A DNA stretch of 64,000 bases. It comes from Asticcacaulis sp. AC460 (lineage in GTDB: Bacteria; Pseudomonadota; Alphaproteobacteria; Caulobacterales; Caulobacteraceae). Position numbers and translations under genes: made by a program. Where the stretch lies: contig NZ_AWGD01000036.1 of NCBI RefSeq assembly GCF_000495795.1, positions 62,001-126,000 of the forward strand, given 5' to 3'. This document shows, piece after piece, positions 8,712-17,812 of the stretch (positions are counted from its first letter, which is position 1; each line of letters opens with the position of its first letter). The notes beneath the pieces were generated by a model. It ran no database searches. It had not been told where the DNA came from and saw only the letters and a program-made list of their open reading frames with translations.

Positions 8712-9553
8712 GAGCGCGTCCCGCCGAAGCCCCGAAAGCCGCCGGCGCGATCGGCCTGTCCCTGGTCGCCGTCTTCTGGCTGGGCCTGATCATCCTGCTG
8801 CCGCTGGTCACCGTGCTGTTCGAAGCGTCGAAGGGCGGGATTGAGCCCTTCCTGGCCGCCGTCGCAGAGCCCGATACGATCGCCGCCATCCAGCTGACCC
8901 TGCTGGTCGCCGCTATTGCCGTGCCGCTCAACGCGGTCTTCGGCATCGCCGCCGCCTGGTGCGTCACGCGCTTCGAGTTCAGGGGCAAGGGCCTGCTCCT
9001 GACCATTATCGACCTGCCGTTCACGATTTCGCCGGTCATTGCCGGCCTGGTGTGGATGCTGCTGTTCGGGGCGCAAGGCTGGTTCGGTGCGTGGCTGCGG
9101 CTGAATGACATCCATATCGTCTTCGCCCTGCCCGGCCTGGTCCTGGCCACCATCCTGGTCACCTTCCCGTTCGTGGCGCGCGAGCTGATCCCACTGATGA
9201 ACGACCAGGGCACCGACGAGGAAGTCGCCGCCCGGACCCTGGGGGCGCGCGGCTGGGACATCTTCTTTCGCATTACCCTGCCCAATATCAAATGGGCCCT
9301 GCTGTACGGCGTTCTGCTGTGCACGGCCCGCGCCATGGGTGAATTCGGCGCCGTCAGCGTCGTTTCGGGCCATATCCGCGGACAAACCAATACCCTGCCG
9401 CTGCAGATCGAAATCCTGTACAACCAATACGAATCCGTCGCGGCCTTTGCCTGCGCCTCCATCCTGGCGGGCCTGGCGCTGATCACCCTTCTTTTGAAAT
9501 CCGTGCTGGAATGGCGCTTCGCCGGTGAGCTGGCCGCCAACCGGAGGCATTAA
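8708..9553 (+). CDS. cysW: Sulfate ABC transporter permease CysW
   Basis: Second permease of the sulfate importer, 281 residues, starting at the ATG that overlaps the cysT stop. The EAA loop reads [20 protein letters not shown], followed by [19 protein letters not shown], both diagnostic of CysW. The C-terminal ending ELAANRRH is cytoplasmic. Its stop overlaps the cysA start by one base (TAATG), so translation of the whole unit is probably coupled. Forms the heterodimeric channel with CysT. Confidence 0.94.
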   Translation: MRARPAEAPKAAGAIGLSLVAVFWLGLIILLPLVTVLFEASKGGIEPFLAAVAEPDTIAAIQLTLLVAAIAVPLNAVFGIAAAWCVTRFEFRGKGLLLTIIDLPFTISPVIAGLVWMLLFGAQGWFGAWLRLNDIHIVFALPGLVLATILVTFPFVARELIPLMNDQGTDEEVAARTLGARGWDIFFRITLPNIKWALLYGVLLCTARAMGEFGAVSVVSGHIRGQTNTLPLQIEILYNQYESVAAFACASILAGLALITLLLKSVLEWRFAGELAANRRH

Positions 9554-10590
9554 TGTCGCTGACTGTATCGAACATCACCAAGACCTTCACCAAGTTCGCC
9601 GCGCTGTCGAACGTGACGTTCGAAGCCGAGCCGGGCGAGTTCCTGGCTCTGCTGGGGCCGTCAGGCTCGGGCAAGACCACCCTGCTGCGCCTGCTGGCCG
9701 GCCTGGACCAGCCCGATTCCGGCGCCATCGCCTTTGACGGCGAAGACTTCCTGCAGCTCAATGCGCGCGAACGCCGCATCGGCATGGTGTTCCAGTCCTA
9801 TGCCCTGTTTCGTCACATGACGGTCGCCGACAATATCGCCTTTGGCCTGACCGTGCGTCCGGGCAAGGAACGCCCGTCCAAGTCCCAGATCAAGGCCAAG
9901 GTCGACAGCCTGCTGAAGCTGATCCAGTTGGAAGACCTCGGCAAGCGCTTCCCGGCCCAGCTGTCCGGTGGCCAGCGTCAGCGCGTCGCCCTGGCGCGGG
10001 CTTTGGCCATCGAGCCGCGCATCCTGCTGCTGGACGAACCGTTCGGAGCGCTGGACGCCTTGGTGCGCAAGGACCTGCGCCGCTGGCTGCGCCGTATCCA
10101 CGATGAGACCGGCGTGACCACCGTGTTCGTAACCCACGACCAGGAAGAGGCGCTGGACCTGGCCGACCGCGTGGTGGTGCTGAAGGAAGGCCGCATCGAG
10201 CAGATCGGCAAGCCCCTGGAACTGTATCGCGATCCCAGTTCGGCCTTCGTGTTCGAGTTTTTGGGCGCCAACAACCAGGCCGCAGGGACGTTGCGTGGCA
10301 GCAGTGTCGATTTCGGCGGCTTCTCGGTGCCGGCGATCGTCAAGGGCGCGGCCGACGGTACCGCCGTGGCGCGATTCCGGCCATTCGACACCCAGGTCAG
10401 CCGCTCGGGCCCGGGCTTCCCGGTCAAGGTGCTGTCGGTGCTGCCGGCGGGCGCCAACCTGCGCCTGGAGCTTCAGGGCGCCGATGGACAGGTGTATGAG
10501 ACCCAGCACGCCCATGACCAGGAAACCAGCGATCTGAAGGCTGGTGATACGGTCAATCTGCTGCCGACCAAGGTCTACGTCTTCGCCTGA
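9553..10590 (+). CDS. cysA: Sulfate ABC transporter ATPase CysA
   Basis: The 345-residue ATPase subunit that powers sulfate/thiosulfate uptake. Walker A is LLGPSGSGKTTLLRLLAG, the Q-loop is VFQSYALFRHMT, the signature is QLSGGQRQRVALARAL and Walker B is RILLLDEPFGALDALVR, followed by the H-loop VFVTHDQEEALDLADR. The last 100 residues form a regulatory TOBE-like domain. Its 3' end overlaps the convergent hypothetical gene (10575) by 16 bases. Last gene of cysTWA. Confidence 0.96.
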   Translation: MSLTVSNITKTFTKFAALSNVTFEAEPGEFLALLGPSGSGKTTLLRLLAGLDQPDSGAIAFDGEDFLQLNARERRIGMVFQSYALFRHMTVADNIAFGLTVRPGKERPSKSQIKAKVDSLLKLIQLEDLGKRFPAQLSGGQRQRVALARALAIEPRILLLDEPFGALDALVRKDLRRWLRRIHDETGVTTVFVTHDQEEALDLADRVVVLKEGRIEQIGKPLELYRDPSSAFVFEFLGANNQAAGTLRGSSVDFGGFSVPAIVKGAADGTAVARFRPFDTQVSRSGPGFPVKVLSVLPAGANLRLELQGADGQVYETQHAHDQETSDLKAGDTVNLLPTKVYVFA

Positions 10591-11123
10591 TCCGTCAGGA
10601 CCAAAACCTCGACCAGATCGGCAAGGTTGGCGGGCTCGACATTGACGCCCACCCACAGGTCGTCGTGATCGCCGACACCGCCGGCATCGCCGCATCCTAT
10701 CCAAAAGAAGACATCGCCGTTTTCTCCGGCGACGGTATGACGTATTGCGGCAGTTTTCAGTCCGCCCTCCATGCTGGGGGCCTGGAAAAGCCGCACGTCG
10801 ATCAACCGCGCGCCCTGAACGCCCTCCCAGGGGCCGTCAAAACGGCAGCGTATCCGATCCAGGCAGCCGGCTTGCCAATCGACTTGCTGGCTGACCGCTA
10901 GGTGATAACCATACACCCGCGGCTTCCAGGCCCAGGTGAGGAACACATCCGAACCCTCAGCCGGAGCGATCATGACAGCACCGGAAAAGACGAAAGCCGC
11001 TGCGCCCAGGTTCGTGACCACATCGGGAGTATCCGCCGTGATCGGCATCCAGGCGACAACTCGCAGCTCACACCCGATCAGGCCTGCATAGGCTTCACGC
11101 CATTCGTAAAAAGGATCGCTCAT
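10575..11123 (-). CDS. Hypothetical protein
   Basis: An uncharacterised protein of 182 residues if it starts at MSDPFYEWREAYAGLIGCEL (11123); an ATG four codons upstream is also possible. No signal peptide or membrane helix is evident. Clusters such as VFLTWAWKPRVYGYHLAVS and ENGDVFFWIGCGDAGG suggest a beta-rich globular fold. I recognise no family. Codon bias fits a real gene, and it is convergent with cysA, sharing 16 bases. An upstream in-frame extension would run into the inverted-repeat element at 11201, which argues for the shorter form. Confidence 0.6.
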   Translation of the reverse strand: MSDPFYEWREAYAGLIGCELRVVAWMPITADTPDVVTNLGAAAFVFSGAVMIAPAEGSDVFLTWAWKPRVYGYHLAVSQQVDWQAGCLDRIRCRFDGPWEGVQGARLIDVRLFQAPSMEGGLKTAAIRHTVAGENGDVFFWIGCGDAGGVGDHDDLWVGVNVEPANLADLVEVLVLTDQAKT

Positions 11124-11200
11124 GGATGGGGCCATACCATGAATATGGATGATCACGGCGCGATATCCGCCGGGCCTATGCGAGCTGAGCCTCGGCAAGG

Positions 11201-11774
11201 GGTTGAAACACGAATGGCCACGAATGAACACGAATAAGAAAGGAATTCAGAGAACAACCCGTTTCCAATCGAGCTTAGGCCAACGGAAGTTCAATATGAC
11301 ACCCACTTGGCATCCTGTAATTCGAAGGTAGTTTGAAACCTGAACAAGCTCATTATTGGTAATCCTGTCGATGCATTTCATTTCGACGATAACCTTGCTG
11401 AAAGCGACCATGTCCGGAATATATTCACCTACATTCATACCCTTATAGATCACGTCGAACCGCTGTTGGCTAACGAATGGAACGGCGCGAAGCGCCAATT
11501 CAATCGCCAAGGCCCGCTCATAAGGTCGTTCGACAAGGCCGTGCCCCAGCGTGTTGAGGACTTCCATCGCCGCGCCGACGATCTGGTAGACTTCGTTCTT
11601 CAACAACAATTCCTTATCGATCAATTCCATCTTGTGTTCCTTTCGGCGCGAAGCGCATTCATTTGATTTTACTCAGGTATGCCGGCGATAATTCCATTCC
11701 TTCTTATTCGTGTTCATTCGTGGCCATTCGTGTTCCAACCCCTTACATACAGGGCCGCTACGCGGCGGATTCAG
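11201..11774. mobile_element. Inverted-repeat element carrying a GxxExxY nuclease gene
   Basis: Left arm 11201-11246 and right arm 11696-11740 are inverted copies of a 45/46-bp sequence differing by one substitution and one single-base indel. Each arm starts GGTTG and contains three 10-bp units of the form CACGAAT plus three variable bases (CACGAATGGC, CACGAATGAA, CACGAATAAG). Outside the right arm, a REP-like GCCGCTACGCGGCGG motif continues to the radical SAM stop codon at 11771. Between the arms lies exactly one gene (11247-11630). A second, gene-less copy is present at 17423-17618. The element is inferred to be mobile or to derive from one. Confidence 0.6.
11247..11630 (-). CDS. GxxExxY protein (PDDEXK_3-type)
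   Basis: A 127-residue GxxExxY-family protein (TIGR04256/PF13366, placed in the PD-(D/E)XK nuclease superfamily). The signature is LGHGLVERPYERAL, where the usual G-x-x-E-x-x-Y reads G-L-V-E-R-P-Y. The candidate active site is IPDMVAFSKVIVEMK, with Asp of PDM and Glu-x-Lys of EMK. The C-terminal VGVILNFRWPKLDWKRVVL is the family's typical end. No activity is established for the family. It is the only gene within the inverted-repeat element and has an AT-richer composition than its flanks. Confidence 0.85.
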   Translation of the reverse strand: MELIDKELLLKNEVYQIVGAAMEVLNTLGHGLVERPYERALAIELALRAVPFVSQQRFDVIYKGMNVGEYIPDMVAFSKVIVEMKCIDRITNNELVQVSNYLRITGCQVGVILNFRWPKLDWKRVVL

Positions 11775-12889
11775 AACAAAGACAACTGCTTTTCACCACC
11801 GATAAACCGGCTGTAATCAAGGCTCCGCCGGCCGTTCACCCGGTCCAGGCCGTATTTGCGTATAGCCAACATAAAGCGCTGTTGGATCATGCCGGCATAC
11901 TGGCCCTGCCCAACCATGCGCGAGCCGAAGCTGCTATCGTTCAGCTTGCCGTCACGGCATTGGCGGATCAGGTTCAGCACCTTGTTGGCCCGGTCCGGGA
12001 AGTTCATCCGCAGCCACTCCTCGAACAGGGTCTTGATCTCGTAGGGCAGCCGCACGATCGTATAGCCCGCCCGGTCAGCGCCAGCCTCAGCCGATGCCTT
12101 CAGGATCGCCTCGATCTCATGACAGGTCAGGCCCGGTACGATCGGCGCCACCAGCACCCCCGCCGGCACGCCGGCTTCGCGCAAAGCCCGCAGGGTATCC
12201 AGACGCCGCGACGGCGTGGCGGCGCGCGGCTCCATGATGCGGGCGACGTGACGATCCAGGGTCGTGATGGAAAGGGTCGCGCTGACAAGGTTCTCCCTGG
12301 CCATCGCCGACAGGATATCGAGGTCGCGCTGGATCAGGGCGGACTTGGTGATCAGGTGGATCGGGTGTTTGAACTCGGCCAGCACCTCCAGAAGGCTGCG
12401 CGTGATGCGTTCGGTCTTTTCGGTCGGCTGGTAGGCGTCGGTATTGATCCCCAAAACCATCGGCCCCGGCGTGTAGCGCCGATGGGACAGTTCCTCGCGC
12501 AGCAGTTTGGCCGCGTCGGGCTTACGGAATATGCGGGTCTCGAAATCCAGCCCCGGCGACAGGTCGAGATAGGCATGGGTCGGCCGGGCAAAGCAGTAGA
12601 TGCAGCCGTGTTCGCAGCCCTTATATGGATTCAGCGACCGGTCGAACCCGACATCCGGCGAGGTGTTGCGGGTGATGATGGTCCGGGCGGAATCGACGCC
12701 GAGGATAGTCTCGCGCCGTTCAATCTCCTGGCGTTCCTCCGTGGTCCAGCCGTCGTCGAAGTCATAGCGGTCCGCCGCATCGAACCGCCCGCTTGTGCGG
12801 TTGGACACGGCGCCCCGCCCCTTGTGCAGCCGGTTCGGCAGGGCAGTTTCGTCGCTGATCGGCTCCGTACGTATCTTGGGGAAAGGCAT
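11771..12889 (-). CDS. PA0069-family radical SAM protein
   Basis: A 372-residue radical SAM protein of the PA0069 / SPL-like group. The [4Fe-4S] ligands are Cys92, Cys96 and Cys99 in GCEHGCIYCF, following the family motif DVGFDRSLNPYKGC. Other markers are MVLGINTDAYQPTEK, LITKSALIQRDLDIL and a long C-terminal region ending SLDYSRFIGGEKQLSLF. Substrate unknown; relatives are loosely compared with spore photoproduct lyase. The stop codon lies inside the outer end of the inverted-repeat element, so that element may have altered the last residues. Confidence 0.88.
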   Translation of the reverse strand: MPFPKIRTEPISDETALPNRLHKGRGAVSNRTSGRFDAADRYDFDDGWTTEERQEIERRETILGVDSARTIITRNTSPDVGFDRSLNPYKGCEHGCIYCFARPTHAYLDLSPGLDFETRIFRKPDAAKLLREELSHRRYTPGPMVLGINTDAYQPTEKTERITRSLLEVLAEFKHPIHLITKSALIQRDLDILSAMARENLVSATLSITTLDRHVARIMEPRAATPSRRLDTLRALREAGVPAGVLVAPIVPGLTCHEIEAILKASAEAGADRAGYTIVRLPYEIKTLFEEWLRMNFPDRANKVLNLIRQCRDGKLNDSSFGSRMVGQGQYAGMIQQRFMLAIRKYGLDRVNGRRSLDYSRFIGGEKQLSLF

Positions 12890-12930
12890 GAGCCCATCCT
12901 AGTCACGCCGCGGAACAAATCAAGAACGAA

Positions 12931-13203
12931 CTAATGCAGCGTGAATTCGCCATCAATGGCGCGCCATTCGCCCGGCCGGATCAGGCGCTGGTGATTGTAG
13001 CGCACCGAATGCAGCGGCCCGTCCAGATTACGCTCCCAGAAGTCGAGGAACTTGCGCATGTGCGGAAAATCCGGCGCGATATCATAGTCCTGCCAGACAT
13101 AGGTCTGCAGGACCGAGCGGAAATCCGGCATGTGATAGAGAATATGGGCCGTCGTCAGGCCGTAGCCCTGCATCTGCAGGCGGAACTCGGGGGAAACACG
13201 CAT
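12931..13203 (-). CDS. usg: Usg family protein
   Basis: A 90-residue Usg protein, a small conserved alphaproteobacterial family first noticed near trpF. The sequence EFRLQMQGYGLTTAHILYHM, then LQTYVWQDYDIAPDFP and KFLDFWERNLDGPLHSVR, is near-consensus. I start it at MRVSPEFRLQ (13203) because homologues begin there; the extra upstream codons look non-coding. Function unknown. No trp genes are adjacent. It is divergent from the large histidine kinase. Confidence 0.9.
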   Translation of the reverse strand: MRVSPEFRLQMQGYGLTTAHILYHMPDFRSVLQTYVWQDYDIAPDFPHMRKFLDFWERNLDGPLHSVRYNHQRLIRPGEWRAIDGEFTLH

Positions 13204-13398
13204 ACTCAGGGTCCCAGGTGTTGACACACACCCGAAAGAGTGCCACAAGCGCGCCGCCTTTCAAGTAAAAAATTCAGCAAATTCAAATTGTTAGCAGCAC
13301 ATGCAAGCGAGTGCTGCCAATACGGCGATTTTGTGGCCATCGCCGCATTGAATCCTTATAGTGACTCCGACTCTAGTCGGGGCACCAGGAGTAGAGGC

Positions 13399-16300
13399 GT
13401 GGCGGATTCCGTACGGCAAGACATGACAGATTCCGCAGCCGCCGGACTGTTCCGCGGCGACAGCGAAACCGCCGCCCTGATGCGCGAACGCGACTGGTCA
13501 AAGACCTCCCTGGGCCCGGTGTCCGGCTGGCCGCAGTCGTTGAAAACCGCCGTCCGTATCATGCTGACCTCGCGCCAGCCCATCTGGATCGGCTGGGGGG
13601 CCGACTTGGTCTTTCTGTACAATGATCCCTACAAGTCGATCGTCGGCGGCAAGCACCCGCATATGCTGGGCCAGCCGACCTCGGTCGTCTGGGCCGAAAT
13701 CTGGGAGGATATCGGGCCGCTTCTGGCCTCAGCCATGGGCGGCAGCGAAGGCACCTATGTCGAGGAGCAGCTCCTGATCATGGAGCGTAATGGCTATCCC
13801 GAAGAGACCTATTACACCTTCTCCTATTCGCCGATCCCCGACGACGACGGCACGCCCGGCGGCATTATCTGCGCCAACACCGAAGACACCCGCCGCGTGA
13901 TCGCCGACCGTCAGGTGGCCCTGCTGCGTGACCTGGCCTCGGCACTGACCCAGGCGCGCACGGTCGAAGATGCTTGCGCCCGCGCCGCCGAAGCCCTGAG
14001 CCACAATCCCCGCGACCTGCCCTTTGCGCTGATCTATGTGCCCGACGACGATGACCTGGTCCTGGCCGGCAGCACTGGTATTGCGCCGGGGGATCCGTCC
14101 GCGCCGCGACGGCTGCAGGCCGACCGGACGACCTGGCCGGTTGCGCCGGGCCGCGCCGTGGTCCTGCCCATAGGGGACGGCGGCGTGCTGATGGCCGGGC
14201 TCAATCCGTATCGGCTCTATGACGAGGACTATGAAGGCTTCCTGACCCTGGCGGCCGGTCAGATCGCCGCCGGTATCGCCAGCGCCCAGGCCTATGAGGA
14301 CGAACGGCGCCGCGCCGAGGCCCTGGCCGAACTCGACCGGGCCAAAACCGCCTTCTTTTCCAATGTCAGCCATGAATTCCGCACGCCGCTGACCCTGCTG
14401 CTGGCGCCTCTGGAGGAGGTCCTGGCCGATCCCGCGACATCGCCGCGCGACCGTGAACGGCTGGAGATCGCCAACCGCAACGGCCAGCGCCTGCTGAAAC
14501 TGGTCAATGTCCTGCTCGACTTTTCGCGCATCGAAGCCGGCCGCACCCAGGCCGCCTTCCGGCCGGTCAACCTGGCCTGCTACACCGCCGAATTGGCCAG
14601 CAATTTCCGCTCGGCCATGGACAAGGCCGGGCTGGCGTTCAAGCTGGACATCCAGTCCCTGGCCCAGCCGGTCTATGCCGATATCGAGATGTGGGAAAAG
14701 GTCGTCCTGAACCTGATTTCCAACGCCTTCAAATTCACCCTGGCCGGCGAGGTCGAGGTCCGGCTGAGCGGCGATGGCGACCACGCCCTGCTAGCCGTAC
14801 GCGACACCGGTCCTGGTATCCCCGAACACGAACAGGCGCACATCTTCACCCGCTTTCACCGCGTCGAAGGCGTCACCGGCCGCAGCATCGAAGGCAGCGG
14901 CATCGGCCTGGCCCTGGTACGTGAGTTGGTCCGGCTGCACGGCGGCGAGGTCTGGGTCGAAAGCGAACCCGGCTGCGGCAGCACTTTCTTCGTCCGCCTG
15001 CCCTTCGGGCGTGCGCACCTGCCCGCCGATCAGGTTCACGAAGAGACCGCTCGACCGGGCGGGCGCCGCCCCGAAGCCTATGTCGAGGAGGCCCTGCGCT
15101 GGCTGCCCCAGGCGGCCGACGTCGTGCTGGAACTGCTCGATGCGCCGCAGCAGCCCCGACCGCGGGTCGTCCTCGCCGACGACAACAGCGACATGCGCGA
15201 CTATATCCGCCGCCTGCTCAGCGACGACTACGACGTCGAGGCGGTCGGCGACGGCGAACAGGCCTGGCAGACCATCCTGGCCACGCCGCCCGAGTTGATC
15301 CTGACCGATGTCATGATGCCGGAGCTCGACGGTTTCGGCCTGCTGCAGCGGCTGCGCGGCAACGAAGCGACTCGGCAGTTACCGGTGATCATGCTGTCGG
15401 CGCGCGCCGGCGACGAGGCCCGGGTCGAGGCGCTGGACGCCGGGGTCGACGACTACCTGGTCAAGCCGTTCAATGCCCGTGAGCTGCTGGCCAAGGTGCG
15501 GTCGCAGATCCAGATCTCGCAGCTACGCCGTGAGGGCGAGGCCGAGGTCCGCCGCGTGCTGGAAAGCATCCGCGACGGCATCATGGTCATCGATCGCGAC
15601 TGGCGTATCGCCTATATGAACGGCGCCGGCCGCGACATCATCGCCGGCCGTGGCGTCGATCCGGACGCCATTGTCGGCGTTAGTCATTGGGAAGCCTTCC
15701 CGCACGCCGTCGGCACCTTCGTCGAAGACCACCTGCGCCACGCCATGGACGACCGCACCGTGGTCGAGTTCGAGAACTTCTACGCCCCGTGGCAAAGATG
15801 GTTTTCGATACGCGTCTACCCGGTCGAAGACGGCGGCGTATCGATCTATTTCCACGACATCACCGAACGCAAGGAAACCGACGCCGCCCTGCGCCTCAGC
15901 GAGGAACGCTGGCGCGGCCTGGCCGAATCCATGCCGCAACTGGTGTGGATCGCGCCGGGTCAGGATGCCGGCGTCTCCTATCTCAACGAACAGTGGGCGC
16001 ACTATACCGGACGGTCGATGGCCGAACTGATCAACGAAGGCTGGGTCGACAACCTGCATCCCGACGACCGCGAGCGCATGTTCGAAACCTGGAATGCCGC
16101 GGTCGCCGGCGAGGGGTTGTACGACATCGAATACCGGCTTCGGCGCTTTGACGGCGGCTATCGCTGGTTCAAGACGCGCGGTGTGCCGGTGCGCGAGGCC
16201 TCGGGCCGGCTGAATGGCTGGTACGGCACCTGCACCGACATCCAGGACATGGTCGAGGCACGCGTCGCCGCCGAAAGCGCCAATCGCGCCAAGTCGGAAT

Positions 16301-17415
16301 TCCTCGCCAACATGTCGCATGAGATCCGCACGCCGCTGAACGCCATTGTCGGCCTGACGCACATCATGCTGAACTACAAGACCAATCCCGAAGCCTTCCC
16401 CAAATACCTCCAGACCATGAAGGACAGCGCCGACACGCTGATGCAGCTTATCAACGATGTGCTGGACCTGGCGCGGATCGAGGCCGGCCGGGTGGAACTG
16501 GAACTGGCGCCCTGCCCGCTGCACCAGGTGGTGCGCGAATGTCTGGACATCACCCAGGTCAAGGCACGCGAAAAGGGCCTGGATTGCCATCTCGGTTTCG
16601 GTTTACCGCAGGGCACCGTAGTCGAGACCGACACCCTGCGCCTGAAACAGATCCTGATGAACCTGCTGTCCAACGCGGTAAAATTTACCGAGACCGGCGG
16701 CATCCAGATCCAGGTGGTGGCCGAACCGCTGCGCGGCGGATTGCTGCCGGTGACCATCGCCGTGCGCGACACCGGGGTCGGCATCGCCGCCGACAAGATC
16801 GAGCACATCTTCGACAAGTTCACCCAGGAGGACGCCTCGATCACGCGGCGCTTCGGCGGATCGGGCCTGGGGCTGGCGATCAGCCGGCGCCTGAGCGAGA
16901 TGCTGGGCGGGCCGCTGACGGTTGAGAGCGAGGTCGGCAAGGGTACGGTGTTTTCGCTGTCCCTGGCCCTGCCGGTGCTGGACAGCGGCGTGGCCGACAC
17001 GGCTGGCGCCGATGCCGAGACCCGCAATGGCGACCGCCGCCGTATTCTGCTGGCCGAGGACCATCCGGCCAATGCGTTGGTGGCGACGACCCTGCTGGAA
17101 AGCTTCGGCTATGACTGCGAAGTGGTGGCCACCGGCAGCCTGGCGATCGAACGCTGGTGGACCGGGCGCTACGACCTGATCATGATGGATGTCCAGATGC
17201 CGGACATGGATGGTTTCGAGGCGACTCAGCAGATTCGCCAGGCCGAACGCGCGACCGGTCGGGCGCGGACGCCGATCCTGGCCATGACGGCCCACGCGCT
17301 GAAGGGCGACCGCGAGAAATGCCTGCAGGCGGGGATGGACGACTATGTCGCCAAACCCTTCGATGCGCGCGAACTGGAGCAGAAGGTCGAGGGGCTGTTG
17401 AAGGTAAAAGCCTGA
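13399..17415 (+). CDS. Double hybrid sensor histidine kinase with two kinase cores and two receivers
   Basis: A 1338-residue hybrid kinase. AGGAG lies 7 bases before the GTG at 13399, which is why I prefer it to the ATG at 13423. Domain order: PAS-like (about 20-150), GAF-like (165-300), HisKA with His325 (NVSHEFRTP), HATPase (430-540), receiver with Asp637 (LTDVMMPELDG), two PAS domains (about 705-950), second HisKA with His974 (NMSHEIRTP), second HATPase (1080-1190) and a C-terminal receiver with Asp1264 (IMMDVQMPDMDG). No membrane segment is seen, so sensing is probably cytoplasmic. All phospho-acceptor residues are intact. No output regulator gene is adjacent. Confidence 0.93.
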   Translation: MADSVRQDMTDSAAAGLFRGDSETAALMRERDWSKTSLGPVSGWPQSLKTAVRIMLTSRQPIWIGWGADLVFLYNDPYKSIVGGKHPHMLGQPTSVVWAEIWEDIGPLLASAMGGSEGTYVEEQLLIMERNGYPEETYYTFSYSPIPDDDGTPGGIICANTEDTRRVIADRQVALLRDLASALTQARTVEDACARAAEALSHNPRDLPFALIYVPDDDDLVLAGSTGIAPGDPSAPRRLQADRTTWPVAPGRAVVLPIGDGGVLMAGLNPYRLYDEDYEGFLTLAAGQIAAGIASAQAYEDERRRAEALAELDRAKTAFFSNVSHEFRTPLTLLLAPLEEVLADPATSPRDRERLEIANRNGQRLLKLVNVLLDFSRIEAGRTQAAFRPVNLACYTAELASNFRSAMDKAGLAFKLDIQSLAQPVYADIEMWEKVVLNLISNAFKFTLAGEVEVRLSGDGDHALLAVRDTGPGIPEHEQAHIFTRFHRVEGVTGRSIEGSGIGLALVRELVRLHGGEVWVESEPGCGSTFFVRLPFGRAHLPADQVHEETARPGGRRPEAYVEEALRWLPQAADVVLELLDAPQQPRPRVVLADDNSDMRDYIRRLLSDDYDVEAVGDGEQAWQTILATPPELILTDVMMPELDGFGLLQRLRGNEATRQLPVIMLSARAGDEARVEALDAGVDDYLVKPFNARELLAKVRSQIQISQLRREGEAEVRRVLESIRDGIMVIDRDWRIAYMNGAGRDIIAGRGVDPDAIVGVSHWEAFPHAVGTFVEDHLRHAMDDRTVVEFENFYAPWQRWFSIRVYPVEDGGVSIYFHDITERKETDAALRLSEERWRGLAESMPQLVWIAPGQDAGVSYLNEQWAHYTGRSMAELINEGWVDNLHPDDRERMFETWNAAVAGEGLYDIEYRLRRFDGGYRWFKTRGVPVREASGRLNGWYGTCTDIQDMVEARVAAESANRAKSEFLANMSHEIRTPLNAIVGLTHIMLNYKTNPEAFPKYLQTMKDSADTLMQLINDVLDLARIEAGRVELELAPCPLHQVVRECLDITQVKAREKGLDCHLGFGLPQGTVVETDTLRLKQILMNLLSNAVKFTETGGIQIQVVAEPLRGGLLPVTIAVRDTGVGIAADKIEHIFDKFTQEDASITRRFGGSGLGLAISRRLSEMLGGPLTVESEVGKGTVFSLSLALPVLDSGVADTAGADAETRNGDRRRILLAEDHPANALVATTLLESFGYDCEVVATGSLAIERWWTGRYDLIMMDVQMPDMDGFEATQQIRQAERATGRARTPILAMTAHALKGDREKCLQAGMDDYVAKPFDARELEQKVEGLLKVKA

Positions 17416-17422
17416 GTGCGTC

Positions 17423-17618
17423 TTGGAACAGCCGCGCAGCGGCATTTCTAGCAAGAGGTTGAAACACGAATGGCCACGAATGAACACGAATAAGAAAGGA
17501 ATATCAGAGTCTTAGACGTTATCGCTCCAGAGCGCGGTAGCGCGACCTTATTCGTGTCCATTCGTGGCCATTCGTGTTTCAACCTCTTTACGTTGAGGCC
17601 GCTACGCGGCGGGTTCAG
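17423..17618. mobile_element. Gene-less (MITE-like) copy of the inverted-repeat element
   Basis: Left arm 17457-17502 is identical over its 46 bases to the left arm of the element at 11201. The right arm 17546-17584 is its inverted copy with small changes. Outside both arms, at the same 13-base distance, is a REP-like palindrome, GCCGCGCAGCGGC on the left and its near-complement on the right. The interior is only about 43 bp and has no gene, but keeps a GGAAT-TCAGAG motif also found just inside the gene-bearing copy. It begins 8 bases after the kinase stop. Confidence 0.65.
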
Positions 17619-17717
17619 GGCATTCTAAACGCGTTTTACCGGCCCTTGCCTGACCAAATTCCCCCAGCCCTTCCAGACAATTTTCAGTAGAAACTCGCCA
17701 CAAATCGGTCTAATTTT

Positions 17718-17784
17718 CTACACCGTCAGTTTAGATTAATTACCATTGACCCGGTTGCCATTAAAACATATCAAAATGGTGTAG
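17718..17784. promoter_or_regulatory. Possible operator region upstream of the Rrf2 gene
   Basis: CTACACC (17718-17724) and its complement GGTGTAG (17778-17784) flank an AT-rich segment directly upstream of the Rrf2 regulator. CTACACC also occurs in the cysT upstream region at 7708-7714. This could be an autoregulatory Rrf2 site pair, but the motif is short and may be chance. The rest of 17619-17812 is AT-rich promoter-like sequence with no gene. Confidence 0.3.
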
Positions 17785-17812
17785 TTTATATCGGGCTCCG
17801 GAGAGGCAACAC

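Noticed and set aside
11201-11740. Standard insertion sequence with DDE transposase
   Set aside because: No transposase motif; the only gene is a GxxExxY protein, and no target-site duplication is evident.
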